From Cycas panzhihuaensis (taxonomy: Eukaryota; Cycadophyta), in contig CM041465.1 in the NCBI GenBank assembly GCA_023213395.1, forward strand, positions 1,612,001-1,676,000: DNA of 64,000 nt, read 5' to 3'. How positions within the stretch are numbered: position 1 is the first letter of the stretch; the number at the start of each line of letters is the position of its first letter. Made by a program: the position numbers and the translations under genes. Positions 10,646 to 19,143 of the stretch are shown in pieces. The notes beneath the pieces are model-generated. The model did no database searches, was not told the origin of the DNA, and was given only the letters and a program-made list of their open reading frames with translations.

Positions 10646-12120
10646 GAGAGTAAAAATGTAAAACTCCAAAAGAAACAAAAAGAGAATGTAGAAGAAGGGT
10701 ATCCAAACCCACGGACCGAGATAAATCGATTTCAACAAGCAAAGCAAGTGTTAGAAGAAATTTGGACAGCACGGAGACTATCTCGCCAATGGGGAAACAC
10801 GGATCCAAGCATGTGTATGTAAGGAAAAATAGACAAAAAGAGAGAAAAAATGCTGGAAGAACAAAAAATACAACCCCAAGTGGTGCAAATGGAAGAATTG
10901 TTTAAAGGATTACCGGTAGAAGATATCCCAAGAATGTTGTTGTTGATGGAGAACTTGGTGAAGCAATTACAATTAACAATCCCCCTATGCCAAGTGATAG
11001 ATTGGATTAAAGGAGGAATATTGCATCAACAAGGAATCACCAAGAGTTTGAAAAAGGTGATGCCATCTTTCGACATGGATCCCATGGTGACAGTTACAGT
11101 TTTGGGAGAAAAATTTCCGAGGGTAATCGTGGACGGAGGAGCGGCTATGAATGTACTACCCACCTCGACATGGCGGAAGTTGGGGAGTCTGAAGTTGGAA
11201 GCAACAACTTATTCGCTAAAACTAGCCAATGAATTGTTGGTGCGACCTGTGGGAAAACTGGCCAACATCAAGGTGGATGTGGTAGGAATTGTCGTGAAGA
11301 TCGATTTTACGATTGTGGAAACGGAGAAAGGTGTAACTCCTTATCTAGCCTTATTGGAAAGACCGTGGCTATACAAAACCAAATGTCTCCAAAGTTGGAA
11401 AGACGTAACCTTCACCTTGTCAGATGGAGGGAATGGAGTGGTATTATCGAGGTTGGGAAAGAATTCCATTGAAGTGATACCTGATGATGGTTCAAGTACA
11501 ACCATTGCAAGTGAAGCAACAACTTCTTCGTTCGACAAAGAAAATCTCTACCACACGACCGAAGAACCCACCAAACTGATCGATCGCCAAGAAGCAGAAC
11601 CAACTTACTTTGGAGAAATTTACAACTCTTCGGACAATGAAAATGGGAGGAGATTTTTGGACTACTGGTTGCAAGACGCTTATGAAGTTAACTCTCCTTC
11701 TCATAGGTGTAACTTACTATCTAAGTATGTAACTGCAAACATTGATGATAATTCAAATTCTTTTAACTACACGGTAACTAACGATAGCATAGTAGATAAT
11801 ACAGAAACTAACCTAACCCTAGACCAAAATCCCCCTAGTATACTTAGTTTATTTCATAACTCTATAGCATCTAGTAGTAATTTTAACCTCCCTTCTACCT
11901 CGGGCGTGGGTCCTAAGGTAGATCACCTATCCCCCCCCCCCCTATTACAACTCGGGGAAGGAAGTAATATTCCTTCCTCATCCTCTTTAGAAGTATACCC
12001 ACCCAACAACCGATCCCTTCCAACAATTAGTGCTAAATCTGAGGAAATGGAGGGGGGATCGGCAGAAAATACTTCTAGAGATTCAGGTCTAGGCAGTAGG
12101 GTAACGATCCTAGAAGAGAA
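10646..12120 (+). pseudogene. Gypsy 1 protease and linker
   Basis: An uninterrupted frame from 10850 to 12292 begins with a short leader, then a retropepsin: V-D-G-G-A-A-M-N-V-L-P with the catalytic Asp at 11132-11134, and the L-x-R-P-W-L flap-end motif near 11355. DGG replaces the more common DSG, as in Athila/Tat elements. A ~300-residue acidic, serine/asparagine-rich linker follows, with conserved Y-F-G-E-I-Y-N-S-S-D (about 11608) and W-L-Q-D-A-Y-E-V-N-S (about 11667), both also present in gypsy 2. The protease would mature the polyprotein. Confidence 0.88.
11931..11979 (+). other. Poly-C tract followed by a 10-bp stem
   Basis: Twelve C at 11931-11942, an 11-nt spacer, then an inverted repeat GGGGAAGGAA (11954-11963)/TTCCTTCCTC (11970-11979) with loop GTAATA and one G-U pair. 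Gypsy 2 has nine C and the same stem at 33074-33120 with A-U in place of G-U. The layout resembles a frameshift signal, but this is unproven; the frame is continuous across it in gypsy 1. Confidence 0.5.
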
Positions 12121-12895
12121 AAACTTTGAAACCTATATTGGAGATTTTGTTAAACCTTTTTATGGAGAACAATTATATGGAACCACCCATTTAACTCATT
12201 GCATAGAATATTGGATGGAGGAAGGAAACTGGGGCAAGAGTCAATGGCAGACAGATTTAGTACTTACCTTACGGGGAACGGCCTGGTGTTAGTACTTAGC
12301 CCACCAAGCTACCCTCCGGAACTGGAAAGAATTACAAGCTACATTTAGATTACGATTTGATTGCCCAAAACAATTAGACATTCCATTATTCCGTATAGGA
12401 AAAAACCCTAGCAAACATATCCAAAATTGTAAAGAAGAATGGACATCTCTAAAACTACCAAAGAAAACATGGCCTAACCTATTTTACTTCACCTTAGGAC
12501 GGGTAGCAAAGGATTGGTTCTTAGGAAGAGAATAAAACTTAGATGTGACTTGGGGAAATCTTAAGGAATCTTTCATAAAAACTTTTACACATTCGTTAGA
12601 AGATAAGAATATCAACAAAGTACTTAAGGGTATTAGGAGAATAAGTATAAACCTAGAACAAGGAGCTCTAACACCAAATAAAGAGAAGGAAGAATCAAAC
12701 AATGAGGAAGGAGAAGAAATCCCTAGTTATCTTGTGGAATTTATGGAAATCAATGTTGGGGAAAACAAAATAGAGGATACCCTTGCTCATAGAACAGGAA
12801 ACAAAGAGGTTATTGAAGCAACCAAACTAAAAACAACTGAAATTAATGTGGGGAGTAAAGAGGAACCTAAAACAATACGAATTGGAGATTACTAG
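12121..12895 (+). pseudogene. Gypsy 1 second capsid-like domain in pol
   Basis: Same frame as the protease, interrupted by TAG at 12290-12292 (Trp in gypsy 2) and TAA near 12535. It contains L-T-L-R-G-x-A-W, then H-Q-A-T-L-R-N-W-K-E-L-Q and F-R-L-R-F, then W-G-N-L-K-E-S-F-I-K-T-F. These follow the pattern of the Retrotrans_gag capsid fold (L-x-G-x-A-x-x-W-Y, W-x-x-L-x-x-x-F-x-x-x-F), yet they lie between protease and RT. The capsid domain of gag (9517-10170) is separate. Conserved in gypsy 2 at 33262-34030. Function unknown; a duplicated capsid domain is my inference. Confidence 0.68.
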
Positions 12896-14300
12896 GACGA
12901 TCAAACAATAGCCAAGGCCCAGCAACTGTTTGAAGAATTTTGTGATGTATTCGCATGGTCATACAAGGATTTGAAGGGAATTCCCCTTGAGGTAGGGATG
13001 CATCATATCGACTTAATGGAAGGAGCAAAGCCGGTGAAACAAAGACTGTATCGCATGAATCCAAAATATAAAGAAAAAGTAAAAGCAGAATTAGACAAAA
13101 TGTTGGAAACAAGATATATCTATGAGATCGATTACAGTGACTGGGTTAGCCCTATAGTAGTGGTTCCCACAAAAAATGGGAAAATATGCGTCTGTGTGGA
13201 TTACTGACAACTCAATAAAGTAACGAAGAAGGATCCCTTTCCGTTACCCTTTACAGAAGGTATTTTGGAAGCCATGGGAGGAAATGAAATATATTCCTTC
13301 ACCGATGGATTTAGCAGGTATAACCAAGTGCATATTGCGCCAGAAGATCAAGCAAAGACTACGTTCGTTACGGAATGGGGAACGTATGCCTACAGAGTAA
13401 TGCCATTTGGTCTTACGAATGCTTCAGCTATATTTCAAAGAATAGTAATCAATATATTTCGTAGAATGATTGGAGAAAAAGTGCCAGTATTCCTGGATGA
13501 TTGGACACTATATGGGTTGATGAAAAACCATATGGAAAACTTGAGGGAGATGTTGCAAACATGTAGGGAGAATAAATTGTGTTTGAATCTAGAGAAATGT
13601 ACCTTTTTGGTACCATTTGGGAATCTGTTAGGTCACATAGTAAGTAAGGAGGGATTGCTAACAGATCCAACTAAGGTATCTGCAATCCTACACTTTTCGG
13701 TACCGCTCACGAGGAGGCAATTGAAAGATTTTTTGGGTATAACCGGATATTACAGAAAATTCATTAGGGGGTATGCATGCATATCAGGACCCCTTGAGGA
13801 GCTGTTAAAGAAAAGTGTTGAATGGGATTGGACGAAAGAACAACATCAAGCATTTGAAGCATTGAAGAAGGCCATAATATCGGCACCTATATTGCGATTC
13901 CCTGATTGAAAGAAAATCTTCCATGTGCACATTGATGCCTCACAATATGCTATCGGATGTGTCTTGGCACAATCAAGCGATGAAAGATTATCTGATATAC
14001 TTTGCAAGTCAAAAACTCATGGAGGCAGAGCAAAATTATACCACAACGGAAAGAGAAGCTCTCGGAATGGTCTACGTGTTACAAAAATTCCAACACTATT
14101 TATTATCGAATCCATTCTTGTTCTTTGTCGACCATCAAGCACTTATGTACCTTGTGAATAAATCAATAATGAGGGGACGAATTAGCAGATAGTTAATGCT
14201 GTTTCAAGAATTCTCCTTCAAAATTATTGTGAAACTGGGAAAAGCTCACATCATACCTGACCAATTGTCAAGAATTCCCAATGGGGAAAAGGCCACGAGA
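12896..14300 (+). pseudogene. Gypsy 1 reverse transcriptase and RNase H
   Basis: RT in the frame of 12971-13909: V-K-Q-R-L-Y-R, D-W-V-S-P-I-V-V-V, C-V-D-Y (then TGA at 13205-13207), F-T-D-G-F-S-R-Y-N-Q, M-P-F-G-L-T-N-A-S, and the active site F-L-D-D at 13490-13501. The family usually has Y-x-D-D. RNase H starts V-H-I-D-A-S-Q-Y-A-I-G (about 13925), shifts frame near 13980 and continues T-T-T-E-R-E-A-L-G and V-D-H-Q-A-L (to about 14190). TGA at 13907-13909 lies between the two. Inactive. Confidence 0.92.
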
Positions 14301-15567
14301 GTGCCAGATGATTTTCCAGACGTTGCATTGTTCAGTGTAGAGGCAGTTCCAATAGATTGGTATGAGGGGATACCAGAATACTTAGCAACTGGGGAGATAC
14401 CACAAGAATTGGACCCCACGGAACGACGGAATTTTGTCAGAAAAGTAGAGCCATAGCAACTGATAAAAGGGGAGTTATACAAGTTAGGACCAGATGAGGT
14501 GTTACAACGGTACATCAGGCCACATGAGGTCAACCAAATTATGGCCCAGGCACACGAAGGTGTAGCAGGTGGACACATAGGGAAGTTAGCAACATGAGGA
14601 AGATTCTGATATTAGGATTCTGGTGGCCATCGATGTTCGAGGACATACGAAAATGGATCCAAGCATGCAACGACTGTCAAAGAGTTGGGAAACCTAATCG
14701 GCAGGATTTCCAACCCCTTCACCCAATTTTACCTCTGGCACCATTCGAGAAATGGGGGCTCGATTTTGTCGGGCCAATCAAACCAGCTGCTCGGTGATCC
14801 CAAGCCCGATATATCCTAGTAGTGACCAATTACATAACCAAGTGGGTGGAAGCAAGAGCCTTAAGGAAAGCGGATTCGGAAAGTATGGCCAGATTCCTTT
14901 ATGAAGTTATCAAGGGGCCCATTTTCTCAACCAAACCATAGAAGTGTTAACATCAACCTTCATGATAAGCCATAGGAAGTCCACACCATACTACCCAAGG
15001 GCGAATGGGCAGGCAGAAAACTCAAATAAAATTATCGAGAATTGTTTAAGGAAGATCTGCGACGTGGGAAGATCCGACTGGGCCGAGAAATTTCCATCAA
15101 TGTTATGGGCTTTCAGAACAACGTATAAGAGATCAACCAGATAGACACCATTTCAGCTGGTTTACGGAATAGAAGCCATCCTTCCTACCGAATTCGAGAT
15201 ACTGAGCCTGAGAACTGCTATGCAATGCCGATTGGACAACTTCCAATCCTTACGACGAAGATTGGAAGAATTGGTGCGATTAGAACAAAAGAGGTATATG
15301 GCGAAATGGTTGCAAAACATTGAGAAAAGACGACATAAGGCATGGAACGATCGACATCTATGCAAGCCTCAATTCAAAGAAGGTGATCAAGTTCTGCTCT
15401 ACGATAGCAAGTTCAGGATGCACCTAGGGAAGCTCAACATGAGATGGTTAGGACGTTATATTGCTGAACAAATTTTTGAAAATGGGTCCGTACAATTACG
15501 GGAAATTGATGGACCATTGCTACCAACTCGAGTAAATGGTAGCTGATTGAAACTCTACATCGAATAG
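14301..15567 (+). pseudogene. Gypsy 1 integrase
   Basis: N-terminal zinc-binding region H-E-G-V-A-G-G-H (about 14555) and C-N-D-C-Q-R-V-G (about 14668), then the core with W-G-L-D-F-V-G-P-I (14754) and the final Glu block N-G-Q-A-E-N-S-N-K-I-I-E (15004). The middle Asp segment near 14910-14930 is lost in a deletion relative to gypsy 2. C-terminal R-M-H-L-G-K-L-N-M-R-W-L-G matches the GPY/F-type tail. The expected end is the TAG at 15565-15567, preceded by a premature TGA at 15544-15546. No chromodomain. Confidence 0.9.
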
Positions 15568-15820
15568 AGGGAAGTACCAGCCGAATCAGTTGGTTGTATC
15601 ATAGCGTGTTGCATGAAGTTGAGGCAAATCGAATTGCCTTGATACTGGAACGTGATTCAGTTCGGTATATAACATAAAATACAAAAAAAGTAAAAAATAG
15701 AAAAAACAACCGTAACTCATATCATATGTATAAGCAATAAGGAAAGAAGGATATATACCGAGACAAGAAAAGCCAAGATTGAAGAATCCTGCTAAAAAAT
15801 CAGTTTCTTCTTACAAAATA
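15568..15820 (+). other. Gypsy 1 post-pol non-coding block with paired hairpins
   Basis: About 250 bp after the pol stop, similar to the equivalent region in gypsy 2 and H. Two adjacent stems are visible: AGGCAA/TTGCCT at 15622-15627 and 15634-15639, then an imperfect stem ATACTGGAA/TTCGGTAT at 15642-15650 and 15661-15668. An A-rich stretch follows to the tandem array. Confidence 0.6.
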
Positions 15821-16165
15821 CACTATACGTACCAAAAAAGTACGTTACTAGATACACACTGTGTAAAATAAGTCAAAACACACTATACGTATCAAAAAAA
15901 AAGAAGTACGTTACCAGGTACATACTATGTAAAATAAGTCAAAATACACTATACATACCAAAAAAGTACGTTACCAGGTACATACTATGTAAAGTAAGTC
16001 AAAAATATACTATACGTACCAAAAAAGTACGCTATGAGGTATGCACAGTTAAAATAGTGAAAAAGTTAACCAAATCACTCTATACGTACCTAAAAAGTAC
16101 GCAGTCGAGTACGCATAGAACAAAAGGGCCGAATAAGACAAACATATATAATACGTACCTGTAAG
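15821..16165 (+). repeat. TACGTACC tandem array, gypsy 1
   Basis: Five to six degenerate units of about 60-68 bp, starting near 15821, 15881, 15947, 16008, 16076 and 16150. Each has CACTATACGTACC, an A-rich spacer, GTACG, then GGTACATA or GTACGCA. The outer GTACC and GGTAC can pair, so each unit can fold as a hairpin. The array lies between pol and the extra ORF, as in gypsy 2 and H. Confidence 0.85.
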
Positions 16166-16401
16166 CATTCCCGCACGGTACGCAACGAAAAACGGAGGAT
16201 GATTTGGCTCGAATTCTCAACAGCAAACAACCAAGAGGAAACCTTGTGAGCCAGGGAGGCAGAAGGACAAAATTCAGCGCAAGTTTGTATGAATGCTTCA
16301 AGAAAACAATGACCATTCCAAAAAAGGTACGTACGTAGGGTTCGTATTGGTACTCCTTGGTTATTTTCAGTTCTATTTCTAGAATTCCATAGCCTGTCAC
16401 A
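16166..16401 (+). promoter_or_regulatory. Region upstream of the extra ORF with splice-acceptor-like tract
   Basis: Non-coding. Just before the ATG lie pyrimidine-rich stretches ending in AG: TTATTTTCAG at 16361-16370 and CCATAG at 16387-16392, then CC and the ATG at 16402. Gypsy 2 (CGCAG|CC) and H (TTATTTTCAG and CACAG|CC) keep the same arrangement. This fits a 3' splice site for a subgenomic mRNA, as used for env-like genes; splicing itself is inferred. Confidence 0.5.
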
Positions 16402-17502
16402 ATGAGAACGACAGGTTGCCAAGAGACCTTCCTGCTCAAGCTGAGGAAAGATCTGGAGGCATTACCTTCCCAATTTCAGGCTAAAGTCAAGCAGGCTGGT
16501 TGGGGAGAGTATATATACTGTAACCCCATTTATTGTGACCAAGAAATTATGGAGAACATTTTACTGGAGCTGAAAAAGGATATAAAGAAAATCAAACTAG
16601 ATGCAGAAATAATTCATCTAATAACGGGACTTCCAAATGAAGGAGAAGTTCCCACAGCCACTAAAAGGTCAGAAGTGGACTGTAAGATTTGGCTAAGGGA
16701 ATTCTGCCAAGAAAACACTCAACTTACTTCAGGAGGAATTCGGGTGGTGGATATAACGGATGCCAGGTTGCAATGGGTAGCCAAAGTCATCAATTCGAGG
16801 TTTTTATCAAAAAGAAAGTACACATACATTCCAGGAGGAATGATGCCAGTATTACCAAAGATCCGGGATGGAGAAAAGCTGGATTGGTCAGAATTTTTAG
16901 CAGTTAACATGAGACAACAAATCCAGGAAATAATGACACACCATTTTCGTCACCCTTCCTTATTGTTAGCCATCTTATTTTATCAATGTCCAAGTATGCA
17001 ACTAACAAAAACAACTATTTCTCCAAGAGAGCCACTTATAAAACAATGGGTGACTGAGTTTCCAGACACTACACAGGATCAAGAATTGAGAAAAAGGATT
17101 CAAAAGCAAATAACCAAAGTTCTCAAATGGTTACAACAAACCCCCGAGACACCCATTCCTCATCGGGCCAAACAAACAATCCGGAAAAGCAACAAAAGGA
17201 AGAAAGATGAAGAAGAACCTGAAGAGGAGGAAGAAGTGGAGCCTTCATTGGAAGAATGGACAGAATTTTTGCCCATAATGGAGACGGGAGAAACATCAGC
17301 GCCACCTCCATCAGATAATAAATCATGCCAGATTATCAAGTTGATTAAAGAAATGGAAGAAGGGTACAAAGCAACGATAGTTGCCCTTCAAGAAAAAATC
17401 AAAGAAAAGGATGCAATAATTGCCACACTTACTCAAATAAACGAAGAAATTTTGGCCACAAAAGACTCGTCGGTAGAACAAAGGCAGCGAGAGCAGCCCT
17501 GA
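16402..17502 (+). CDS. Extra ORF downstream of integrase, 366 aa, function unknown
   Basis: Intact ORF starting M-R-T-T-G-C-Q-E-T, on the same strand as gag-pol and about 830 bp after the pol stop. Residues 1-230 look globular, with conserved W-G-E-Y-I-Y-C-N-P (34-42), T-K-R-S-E-V-D (87-93), the block A-R-L-Q-W-V-A-K-V-I-N-S-R-F-L (121-135) and Y-T-Y-I-P-G-G-M-M (140-148). A basic patch R-K-S-N-K-R-K-K (261-268), possibly a nuclear localisation signal, is followed by an acidic run (269-282). A heptad-like coiled coil spans about 311-352. No signal peptide or membrane segment is seen, so it is not a classical Env. Homologues: 37633-38707 and 60566-61644. It may correspond to the extra ORFs reported in Tat/Athila elements. 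Confidence 0.85.
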   Translation: MRTTGCQETFLLKLRKDLEALPSQFQAKVKQAGWGEYIYCNPIYCDQEIMENILLELKKDIKKIKLDAEIIHLITGLPNEGEVPTATKRSEVDCKIWLREFCQENTQLTSGGIRVVDITDARLQWVAKVINSRFLSKRKYTYIPGGMMPVLPKIRDGEKLDWSEFLAVNMRQQIQEIMTHHFRHPSLLLAILFYQCPSMQLTKTTISPREPLIKQWVTEFPDTTQDQELRKRIQKQITKVLKWLQQTPETPIPHRAKQTIRKSNKRKKDEEEPEEEEEVEPSLEEWTEFLPIMETGETSAPPPSDNKSCQIIKLIKEMEEGYKATIVALQEKIKEKDAIIATLTQINEEILATKDSSVEQRQREQP

Positions 17503-17586
17503 GAAAGAGAGGGGGAGGAATACCCCAAAACTTTGATTTTTTGTTGAGCAAGGATGCTCAAACCCATCATGTTGACTTGGGATAGA
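17503..17586 (+). other. Gypsy 1 purine tract remainder and 18-nt palindrome before 3' LTR
   Basis: A purine tract (17501-17520, overlapping the ORF end) lies about 66 bases before the LTR instead of beside it. Between them is TTGAGCA-AGGA-TGCTCAA (17544-17561), a perfect 7-bp stem with a 4-nt loop, identical in gypsy 2 and H. Directly before the LTR is the weaker GGGATAGA. Confidence 0.65.
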
Positions 17587-18421
17587 TGTTGGGACATAAT
17601 TTGACACGCTGGGCTATGAGGAAGACCAGAAATAGGCTGTGTAACCTTGGATGTGCAAGTATGGACTGTACGGAGGTACGCATGAGGCAGAAAAGTGGAA
17701 AGAACAACATTCTGGGTACATATGACAGGTGCGTATCTAAAAAGGTACCTAACACAGTATACGTACCTCCGGTAGTACGCAAGTAAACAGAGAAGGTACG
17801 CAGGGCAGGACTTGACAGATGGATACCTGGGATGACATCATACATACGTACGGATGGTTAGAGACAACAATTAAGAAGGTTAACTAGTGGTTAACAAAAG
17901 GTACGCTTATGATTGAAAAGGTACGGTTATGACAGAGAGTCATAACCCTTCAGCCAAAAGACACCAAGGAGGTGTATTTAAGAGACTTCACAAGGATCAT
18001 TCGGCTAGGGTGAGAGCCAAGTATTCAGACAGTCAATGGTACGGAAGCCAGTACATATGATACCAGCCTAAAGCAGTGTATGATGTTGTGTACCGTCTAG
18101 GTACACATGTGACAGTAACAGTGTATGTGGCTGGAATGCACAGGGAATGCATTCCAACACGTTGTGTACAAAGACTTATTGCTTAATAAAAGAGGAGTTA
18201 CATGGAAATGTTGATTCTATGTGTTTTATGAAGATGGGATCTTTGAATGTGTCTTGACATCGTATTGTTATGTGTAAACTGTGACATGATTATTTGGAAT
18301 TGTTAATAAATCTGTGTGATCTATGTGGATGAATATGTTGACTGTATCCTAGACTAGACTACCTGTGTTACCTTTACAAGTATACCCTTCTCATAAGTGC
18401 AGTGGGAAACCAAAGTCAACA
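17587..18421 (+). repeat. Gypsy 1 3' LTR
   Basis: 835 bp, TGTTGGGACATAA...AAGTCAACA, matching 7842-8683 with scattered substitutions and small indels. The GGAATGC hairpin is at 18130-18158. TSD GGACC follows at 18422-18426. Confidence 0.94.
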
Positions 18422-18426
18422 GGACC

Positions 18427-18708
18427 CTCAAGACTCGTCTTGGGTTAGACGGTGTCACCCGGCAACCAACAATCCCACAGCCCCGCTCACCGTCAAGCTT
18501 TAGCTGTGTAGGACCCATGTTGAAGTTGTCGTTAAACCAAAAGACTCAGGTGGAATTGATCCCGCCACAACCCACAAACATGTCAGGCTCGACGTCGAGG
18601 ACACCCATGGAGCCGATTAAGGATGGGTTGAAAACACCCGAGGGTCCGACAGGATACTCCAACACCCGCCCCCACGCCGAACTCAAGGTGATTCGAACAC
18701 TGGCCTCG
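18427..18708 (-). other. Copia C 5' leader, proximal part
   Basis: GC-richer block between gypsy 1 and the PBS. A 112-codon plus-strand ORF spans it and the gypsy LTR end, but it crosses the element junction and matches nothing, so it is not a gene. Confidence 0.75.
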
Positions 18709-18720
18709 GCTCTGATACCA
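18709..18720 (-). other. Copia C primer-binding site, initiator Met tRNA
   Basis: The minus strand reads TGGTATCAGAGC, the standard plant copia PBS, with no spacer from the LTR. This fixes the element as minus-strand and 18721-19073 as the 5' LTR. Confidence 0.92.
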
Positions 18721-19073
18721 TGTTCGGGAACATGAAATCATACACAAATGTTCCCATACGCAGGATCTTTAACCATACACAACAAGCAACAAATAGAAAA
18801 CAGGTGTATAGTACACAGGAATTTACGTGGGAAACCCTTTCGGGAAAAAATCCACCACAAAGAGGATCCTTGATGGATCACTTGATTATTGCACAATGAA
18901 TACTTGGATATGAATATACAAGGCCTCAAGGTATTTATACTCTCCAAGAGGTGTCACCCGATTAGGGTTGTGACCCTCCAAATAAGTCGCACCTTTTGGC
19001 TTCGCACCCTTTCACTTAATTAAATCACATTAACATTAACTAAGTGGCTTAATAATTAACTGCCACGTTAATA
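18721..19073 (-). repeat. Copia C 5' LTR
   Basis: 353 bp matching 1142-1501, with TATA box TATAAATA on the minus strand at 18932-18939. Its outer end reads TTAATA where the 3' LTR has TTAACA, a C-to-T change in the terminal dinucleotide. TSD GTTTG follows. Confidence 0.93.
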
Positions 19074-19078
19074 GTTTG

Positions 19079-19143
19079 ATGCATAACCCTCATGTTAGCT
19101 TAGGAAAAGAGCTTAAAATAGATAAAACATTATTAGTCCAACA
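19079..19143 (-). repeat. Copia A 3' LTR, inner portion
   Basis: Continues the copia A LTR after the copia C insertion: matches 39796-39859 and starts (minus strand) TGTTGGACTAATAATG. 19074-19078 is the duplicated target GTTTG. Confidence 0.88.

Larger units (their letters stand above)
7842..18421 (+). mobile_element. Gypsy 1 (Athila/Tat-like)
   Basis: Complete plus-strand Ty3/gypsy element of 10,580 bp in the leader of copia C, TSD GGACC (7837-7841, 18422-18426). Order: LTR, PBS, gag with four zinc knuckles, protease, second capsid-like domain, RT, RNase H, integrase, hairpins, TACGTACC tandem array, extra ORF, palindrome, LTR. The RT motif FLDDWTLYG and the protease DGG motif resemble the Athila/Tat branch. 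gag and pol carry stops and frameshifts; the extra ORF is intact. Gypsy 2 and H are other copies of the family. Confidence 0.95.
1142..19073 (-). mobile_element. Copia C, containing gypsy 1 and solo LTR K
   Basis: Minus-strand copia element inserted in the 3' LTR of copia A with perfect TSD GTTTG (1137-1141, 19074-19078). LTRs are 1142-1501 (360 bp) and 18721-19073 (353 bp). A PBS for initiator Met tRNA (TGGTATCAGAGC on the minus strand) abuts the 5' LTR at 18709-18720, and the PPT AAGGGGGGA lies beside the 3' LTR at 1502-1510. Without gypsy 1 and K it is about 6.5 kb. Gag and pol are full length but broken. Confidence 0.92.

Noticed and set aside
12121-12895. Second gag as a separate inserted element
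   Set aside because: No LTR ends or TSD around it, same frame as protease and RT, and the same position in gypsy 2; it belongs to the element.
15821-16165. Possible CRISPR array
   Set aside because: Units are degenerate along their whole length without unique spacers, in a plant retrotransposon; it is a tandem repeat.
16080-16439. Two minus-strand ORFs of 110-119 codons
   Set aside because: Antisense over the tandem array and the extra ORF start; composition follows the repeats, and a similar antisense ORF in H (61588-62040, plus strand) has the same cause.
16402-17502. Envelope glycoprotein
   Set aside because: Position fits, but there is no signal peptide, membrane helix or Cys-rich ectodomain.
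18397-18735. 112-codon plus-strand ORF rich in Pro/Thr
   Set aside because: It crosses the gypsy 1 LTR end, the TSD, the copia C leader, PBS and LTR; no family signature, so a chance ORF.
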